A stretch of 64,000 nucleotides of DNA from NCBI RefSeq assembly GCF_006517175.1, contig NZ_CP041186.1, positions 7,095,074-7,159,073 of the forward strand, in the 5' to 3' direction. Below the pieces are notes generated by a model. That model made no database searches and had not been told where the DNA came from. It saw nothing but the letters and a program-made list of their open reading frames with translations. This document shows, piece by piece, positions 59,523-64,000 of this stretch (positions are counted from its first letter, which is position 1; each line of letters opens with the position of its first letter). The translations under genes were made by a program, and so were the position numbers. The stretch comes from Persicimonas caeni. GTDB taxonomy: Bacteria > Myxococcota_A > Bradymonadia > Bradymonadales > Bradymonadaceae.

Positions 59523-61328
59523 ATGAAGTTACCTGGAGACAATCGGGTCCGACGCGTTGTGCTCGTGGTCAGCGCTGCGCTTTTTGTGGCGGCTTGTGCC
59601 AGCGTCGCGACCCAAATGAGCGTCGAGGAGCCCGACCCGACTGCGCACTCGGGAGATCTGCGAGTCGAGCGGGCGCCGCAACCGCCGCCGTTTGTGCCGC
59701 CCCCCGAGCCTGCCGGCGAGTTCTGGGCGATGCCCGACGTCGAGCAGCGACAGCCGGCTTTTCCTTTCCTGCCCGGAGAGTCGCAAGAGGCGAGCCGTTC
59801 GGTGGCCGACGTCACCCACGGCTGGCTCATCAACGCCAAGCGCATCCCCCAGCCTCACCCGCACCTGCAGACGCTATCGGTCCAATACACCCGCGGGCTC
59901 AACTACACCTCCGACCAGATGCTCGCGTTGCTCGAGAGCGCCGGGGCGCACGTGGCCAAGGAGTTTCCGGGGACCGTGCTCCATCTGGGCAATTTCAGCG
60001 CGCAAGGTGGAGGGGATATCCCCTATTCGGTGTCGCATAACTCGGGCCGCGACGGCGACCTCGGCTTCTTCGTGGTCGACGAGGCCGGCGATCCGGTAGC
60101 GCCGCCCGATCTGTTGCCGCTCGACGAAAACGGCCGCTACGAAGGTGAGGAAGGGACATTCGTGTTCGACGCGCCCCGAAACTGGGCGCTCGTCGAAGGG
60201 ATGATCGAGTCGGATGCGGCACAGTTGCAGTACATCTTCATCTCCGAGCCGCTCAAGCGCATGATCTTGGACGCGGCGCACGAGCAGGGCGCTTCGAGTG
60301 ACACCATCGAAAAAGCTGAAGTGCTACTTCACCAGCCCGGGGGAGCGCTTCCGCACAACGACCACTTTCATATTCGGATTTACTGCTCCGAGATCGACGT
60401 GGCTTCGGGGTGCCGAGACTACGGGCGCAAGCTCTCCGGCTACGAGTCGCACTGGAGGTCGAAGCGAAAGGCGACCAAAGCAGCGTTGGTGGCGCTCGGG
60501 GCGACCGACGCTTCGGTGCGGCTGGCAGCCGTTCGCCGGCTCGCGCTTCTGAAAGCGCGAAAGCACGCCGGAAAGATTGCTGCGCGTCTTGACGACGACA
60601 ACCCACAGGTGCGTGCCGCGGCGGCGCGCGTTCTCAGTCAACTCGGTCGTGGCGACAAGGCCATTGCGGAGAGACTTGCGAAAGAAGAGGACGCCCAGGC
60701 CCTCGTCGAGATGATCGGCGCGCTGGGCGAGCTCGGCGGAAGGACGGCCATGGATGCGCTGGCGGCGCAACTCGAGTCGCCTCGGCCCATCGAGCTCCCC
60801 GGTGCTCTCGAAACGGACGCACGCGCATTTGTCGCCGAGGCGCTCGTCCACACCGAGAGCGCCAAGCCTGTACCCCATCTGATCGCTGCGCTGCAGAGCG
60901 ACCACGCCGATGTGCGCCTGAGCGCCGCGCGCGCCCTTCGAATCCTGACCAACCACCGCCATGCCGAAGACGCGGAGTTTCGCGACGACGCACTCGCCGC
61001 CGAAGCCGCGACGCGCTGGCAGACGTGGTACGAGGAGAACGGCGACAAGGGCCGCGATGATTGGTTGGCGTGCGGCTTCAAGGACGCCGGCTACGAGGTC
61101 GAGCGTTTGAGCGTCAAGCACGTGTGGGACCTGTGCCGCGCGGTCGCGGACGCCGATCACCTCAGCTACAACGCTCAGCGCGTGCTGATGCGCATCTCGG
61201 GTCGTGAGCCGGCGAGTTTGAGCTGGCCCAAGCACGACGCAAACTTCTATTGGCGCCGCTGGTTCGAGCGCAGGTGGAGACGCTTCGGCGCTCCGCCGAT
61301 TCCGCAGGAGCTGTCGACGCTTCGGTAG
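59523..61328 (+). CDS. MepA-like murein endopeptidase lipoprotein with C-terminal HEAT repeats
   Basis: A 601-residue lipoprotein (lipobox in FVAACAS) with a Pro-rich tether. The N-terminal catalytic half resembles M74 penicillin-insensitive endopeptidase MepA: the zinc ligands His172 and Asp179 in SHNSGRDGDLG and His281/His283 in NDHFHIRIYC. MepA cuts D-Ala-mDAP cross-links. From about residue 315 the protein continues with HEAT-type repeats (AALVALGATDASVRLAAVRRLALLKARKHAGKIAARLDDDNPQVRAAA) that are not part of normal MepA. The combination suggests a surface endopeptidase with a protein-binding arm. Confidence 0.83.
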   Translation: MKLPGDNRVRRVVLVVSAALFVAACASVATQMSVEEPDPTAHSGDLRVERAPQPPPFVPPPEPAGEFWAMPDVEQRQPAFPFLPGESQEASRSVADVTHGWLINAKRIPQPHPHLQTLSVQYTRGLNYTSDQMLALLESAGAHVAKEFPGTVLHLGNFSAQGGGDIPYSVSHNSGRDGDLGFFVVDEAGDPVAPPDLLPLDENGRYEGEEGTFVFDAPRNWALVEGMIESDAAQLQYIFISEPLKRMILDAAHEQGASSDTIEKAEVLLHQPGGALPHNDHFHIRIYCSEIDVASGCRDYGRKLSGYESHWRSKRKATKAALVALGATDASVRLAAVRRLALLKARKHAGKIAARLDDDNPQVRAAAARVLSQLGRGDKAIAERLAKEEDAQALVEMIGALGELGGRTAMDALAAQLESPRPIELPGALETDARAFVAEALVHTESAKPVPHLIAALQSDHADVRLSAARALRILTNHRHAEDAEFRDDALAAEAATRWQTWYEENGDKGRDDWLACGFKDAGYEVERLSVKHVWDLCRAVADADHLSYNAQRVLMRISGREPASLSWPKHDANFYWRRWFERRWRRFGAPPIPQELSTLR

Positions 61329-61463
61329 GCCGGCGTTGTCGTCAGTTGTCGCCTCCACCCAACAGGCCACTCTGCGAGGAAAGCCGCCGGTTTACATGCT
61401 CGGACGGACGGGGTAGAATTTTTCAAAGATAGCACCCTGATTATCATCATGAGCCGGGTTTAA

Positions 61464-62129
61464 ATGTTGCATCGACACGCTTTTACCGGGCGGTTCGCGC
61501 GCGCTGCCATGGCGCTGGTGGCGGCCACGCTCGTCGCTCTCGCCGTCGGTTGTGGAGACGAACTCGACCCCACCGAGCCGGAAGGGGCCTACTACATCTT
61601 TCGAAACGCGCTCCTCAAAGGCGACGCCGAGACGGTGTGGAAACGAACCGACGACACCACCAAAGCCTATTTTCAGCAGCGCTACGAGCAGCTCGAGGAG
61701 ATGGACGAGACCATCGAGCGCTACCTTCCGCAGACCGACCACAAGATCGCTCGCAAACAATCGGGCACGATCCTGTTGGATGAGGTCGATGGCGGCAAAG
61801 GGCTGTTCATGAAGGTCTTCCAGCCTAAGAACCTTCCCGACGAACAAGCCATCAAAGTCGGCTCCGATATCGACGAGCTCAAGGTCGCCGAGGACGATTC
61901 GGCTGCCAAAGTGGTCACCCGCGCCGGCCAAGAGTACGTGCTCAAAGCGGACAAAAAGACCGAGGAGTGGCACGTGATGCTGGTGCGTTCGAGCGACAAG
62001 GTCGACGGGGCGTTTGGGTGGCTCGAGGCCAACGAGTCGGCCCTGCAGCAGACCGTCGAGGATCTGATCGCCGAAGAGCGCGAGAAGCGCGAAGCGATTA
62101 TCGCCGAGTTGATGAACAAAAAAGAGTAG
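61464..62129 (+). CDS. Small hypothetical lipoprotein (221 aa)
   Basis: Signal sequence with lipobox LAVGC, then PTEPEGAYYIFRNALLKGDAETVWKRTDDTTKAYF, which looks like a cystatin/NTF2-type domain used by many lipoproteins with tandem alpha-beta elements. The C-terminus is a charged helix (EDLIAEEREKREAIIAELMNKKE). No enzyme motif was seen. It lies 45 bases ahead of the kinase gene on the same strand, so the two may be one operon. Confidence 0.7.
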   Translation: MLHRHAFTGRFARAAMALVAATLVALAVGCGDELDPTEPEGAYYIFRNALLKGDAETVWKRTDDTTKAYFQQRYEQLEEMDETIERYLPQTDHKIARKQSGTILLDEVDGGKGLFMKVFQPKNLPDEQAIKVGSDIDELKVAEDDSAAKVVTRAGQEYVLKADKKTEEWHVMLVRSSDKVDGAFGWLEANESALQQTVEDLIAEEREKREAIIAELMNKKE

Positions 62130-62174
62130 GGCGGCGCGCTGACCGCCAACCTCGCTTCGAGCCGGAAGCACTAC

Positions 62175-64000
62175 ATGAGTGACGAAGAGCATATCCCAGA
62201 TCTGACCAACGGTATCCAGCCGGTGGCCCCCGACGAAGAGACCAACGAGAACACCGGGCGATCGGTCTCGTTGTCGGCTTCGCAGGCTGCTCCGAGCGGC
62301 ACCGGTACCGCCCCGCCGCAATCGACGCCGAAGAAGAAAAAGTCGGACGACCCCTTTATCGGTCGGCGGCTCAAGGGGACTTACGAGCTCGAAAAGAAGG
62401 TCGGCGAAGGCGGCATGGGTAACGTCTACGTGGCGACCCAGTACCCGCTCGAGCGTGAGGTCGCCGTCAAAATCCTCAAGCTCAGCGACAGCAACCCGGA
62501 GGGCGAGCACTACTTCATGCGGGAGGTGAAGGCGATCAATATGCTTCGCCACCCGAACATCATCAACGTCGTCGACTTCGGCAAAGATGAGCAGACCGGG
62601 ACGCTGTTCCTGGTCATGGAGTTCCTGCCCGGGCAGACGCTCAAGCGGATCATCAAAAAGGAGTTTCCGCTCGACCCGGTCCGCATCTGTCAGATCGGCA
62701 TTCAGACGCTCAATGCGCTCGAATCGGCTCACGAAGCGGGCATTGTCCACTGTGACCTCAAGCCGGCCAACATCATGGTCGAGCGCGTCGCCGGACAGAA
62801 TGATTTCATCAAGGTCCTCGACTTCGGTATTGCCAAGGTCAAAGAGCCGGGGATGGAGGTCGGGCCGTATACCCAGCAAGGCAACATCGTCGGCACGTTC
62901 GACTACATGAGCCCCGAGCAGATCATGCGCAAAGATCTGGACGGGCGAAGTGACCTGTGGTCGCTGGGCGTCATCCTCTACGAGATGCTCACCCGCAAGC
63001 GGATCTTCCACGACAAAGACGCCGTCAGCATCATCGGCCGGGTCATGCAGATGCCGCTGCAGCCACCGTCGAGCCACGTCGACGGGGTGCCCAAGATCCT
63101 CGACCAGATCGTCATGAAGGCGATGGAGCGCAACCTCAACGAGCGCTTCAAGTCGGCCGACCACATGCGCAAGGCGCTGCAAAAAGCGGCGCGCCAGCTC
63201 GAGGAGCACGGGCCCGCCGGCGGCGGGTTCGACCTGTACGACGACACTGGCAACACGGGCGCGGGCACCGGCTCGCTGGCTGATAGCGGGCTGGTGCAGG
63301 GCCAGTCGGGTAACCTGCAGTCCTCGCAGATGCTGTCGCGCTCGGGCACGATGAACCGCACCGGTCATACGGGACCGGCCGACACCGGCGAGACAAGCGC
63401 CACGAGCGCCAGCGCGCTCTTTACTCGCTCGGGAAGCTTCGGCTCGGACACTGGCCGCATGGGCACGAGTGTGGCGGCGGGGACCTCGGTGCTCGACCAG
63501 ACCTTCAGCGTCGAAGAGCTCAAGGGAAGCCTGCTCGGCGAGAAGCGTAAGGTCGCCGTGCTCGCCCTCAAGCAACGCTCGAAGAAACGCGAAGGGGTCG
63601 ACGCTGAAGAGCTCGCCCGTCGAAGCCGCCAGGAGGCCGCCGTCGTCAAAGAAGTCGTCGACCATTTCGACGGCGAGATCGACAGCTTCTTGGGCGGTAC
63701 GTTCACGATTTTGTTCGGTGCGCGTCGTGCGCGTGTCGGCGACAACGTGCGCGCCTTGGAATGTGCCGTCGAAATCCAGAAGCGGCTCCGCGAGCTGCCT
63801 CACGGCGCCGAGCATATCGGCATCGGCCTGGTCTACGGGGACGTCTCCATCTCGAAGGCCAAAGATGGAAATGCCTACGGCGACGCCATCGACCGCGCGA
63901 TCTCCATCGCAGGCAAGTCGACGCAAGCGGCGGTCTACGCCGACGAATCGATCGCCGACGCCACGCGCTCGCAAGTCAAATTCGACGCGCCGCGAAATAT
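62175..64000 (+). CDS. Serine/threonine protein kinase with C-terminal cyclase-like domain, 3' end outside window
   Basis: At least 608 codons, open to the right edge. After a Pro/Thr/Ser-rich N-terminus the Hanks-type kinase begins: glycine loop VGEGGMGNVYVA, Lys99 in VAVKILKL, the catalytic loop HCDLKPANI (Asp194) and DFG at Asp216. Cys193 replaces the usual Arg of HRD, so it is a non-RD kinase, probably not needing activation-loop phosphorylation. A Gly/Thr/Ser-rich linker (about 355-440) follows. Residues 450 to the edge resemble a class III nucleotide cyclase fold (VVDHFDGEIDSFLGGTFTILFGARRARVGDNVRALECAVEI), without clear metal-binding Asp residues. Confidence 0.9.
   Translation, partial: MSDEEHIPDLTNGIQPVAPDEETNENTGRSVSLSASQAAPSGTGTAPPQSTPKKKKSDDPFIGRRLKGTYELEKKVGEGGMGNVYVATQYPLEREVAVKILKLSDSNPEGEHYFMREVKAINMLRHPNIINVVDFGKDEQTGTLFLVMEFLPGQTLKRIIKKEFPLDPVRICQIGIQTLNALESAHEAGIVHCDLKPANIMVERVAGQNDFIKVLDFGIAKVKEPGMEVGPYTQQGNIVGTFDYMSPEQIMRKDLDGRSDLWSLGVILYEMLTRKRIFHDKDAVSIIGRVMQMPLQPPSSHVDGVPKILDQIVMKAMERNLNERFKSADHMRKALQKAARQLEEHGPAGGGFDLYDDTGNTGAGTGSLADSGLVQGQSGNLQSSQMLSRSGTMNRTGHTGPADTGETSATSASALFTRSGSFGSDTGRMGTSVAAGTSVLDQTFSVEELKGSLLGEKRKVAVLALKQRSKKREGVDAEELARRSRQEAAVVKEVVDHFDGEIDSFLGGTFTILFGARRARVGDNVRALECAVEIQKRLRELPHGAEHIGIGLVYGDVSISKAKDGNAYGDAIDRAISIAGKSTQAAVYADESIADATRSQVKFDAPRN

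Noticed and set aside
61392-63974. Very long open frame on the minus strand opposite the Ser/Thr kinase and lipoprotein genes
   Set aside because: The plus strand encodes clear kinase motifs and a lipobox. The minus frame is a mirror effect of G/C-biased third positions and has no recognisable domain.
1-64000. tRNA and rRNA genes
   Set aside because: The gaps between genes were read for T-loop (GGTTCRA) and cloverleaf patterns and rRNA-like sequence; nothing convincing was seen.

Overview
The window is bacterial chromosome of high GC content with strong third-position G/C bias. The gene set points to a deltaproteobacterium or myxobacterium-like predator lineage: many lipoproteins with Asp/Ser/Thr/Glu-rich linkers, HEAT and TPR proteins, a Ser/Thr kinase of the myxobacterial type, a PAS hybrid histidine kinase, and hslVU next to argD. 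Bradymonadales is my best guess from general style. This is inference, not a database result.

Layout. 1-1625: the start of a minus-strand gene cut by the window edge, then a decayed IS3-family element. 1732-12747: an accessory stretch with a glutaredoxin, two tandem secreted paralogues, an RraA-like protein, a large lipoprotein, a hybrid histidine kinase, an AI-2E-type permease, a GH18-like lipoprotein, a small hypothetical protein and a BON-domain protein. 12850-14500: an intact IS701-family element with CTAA target duplications, sitting inside a field of 10-bp tandem repeats that lies between the divergent BON and TerB-like genes. 14505-17147: TerB-like protein, crotonase, a long palindromic repeat and an arrestin-like membrane protein. 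17432-22619: a housekeeping block on the plus strand (cysteine desulfurase, mnmA, rnc, tatA, yicC-type gene, gmk). 22972-25321: lipoprotein, repeat element and aldo/keto reductase on the minus strand. 25619-28732: rel (ppGpp synthetase/hydrolase) tightly followed by a Xer-type recombinase. 28758-29103: a degenerate array of about 41-bp repeats. 29326-34802: cNMP-binding protein, Tat-exported dioxygenase-like lipoprotein, then an ABC1 kinase / secreted protein / serine hydrolase operon. 35135-38393: hslV-hslU-argD. 38588-44069: a J-domain protein, a DnaK homologue and an acidic repeat protein in one operon. 44113-48024: a degenerate HD-GYP protein, a long probable HEAT-type protein and a lipoprotein on the minus strand. 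48177-55787: membrane flippase-like protein, Mn catalase, zinc-finger ParA, membrane sensor-like protein, NamZ-like protein, nadD and a DUF2520 protein. 55780-58731: a ClpA/ClpC-type unfoldase. 58986-64000: RidA, a MepA-HEAT lipoprotein, a small lipoprotein and the N-terminal part of a Ser/Thr kinase cut by the right edge.

Themes. Protein quality control recurs (HslVU, a Clp ATPase, DnaK with an unusual J-protein), as do envelope and peptidoglycan functions (TatA, MepA-like, NamZ-like, beta-lactamase-fold hydrolase). Stringent response and RNA/tRNA functions form the central block. The most unusual features are the 10-bp phased repeat field split by IS701, the 41-bp array beside the recombinase gene, a ParA ATPase with two N-terminal CxxC...CxxxC modules, and a small domain that looks shared between the J-protein and the acidic repeat protein of the DnaK operon. 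No rRNA, tRNA or CRISPR was seen.
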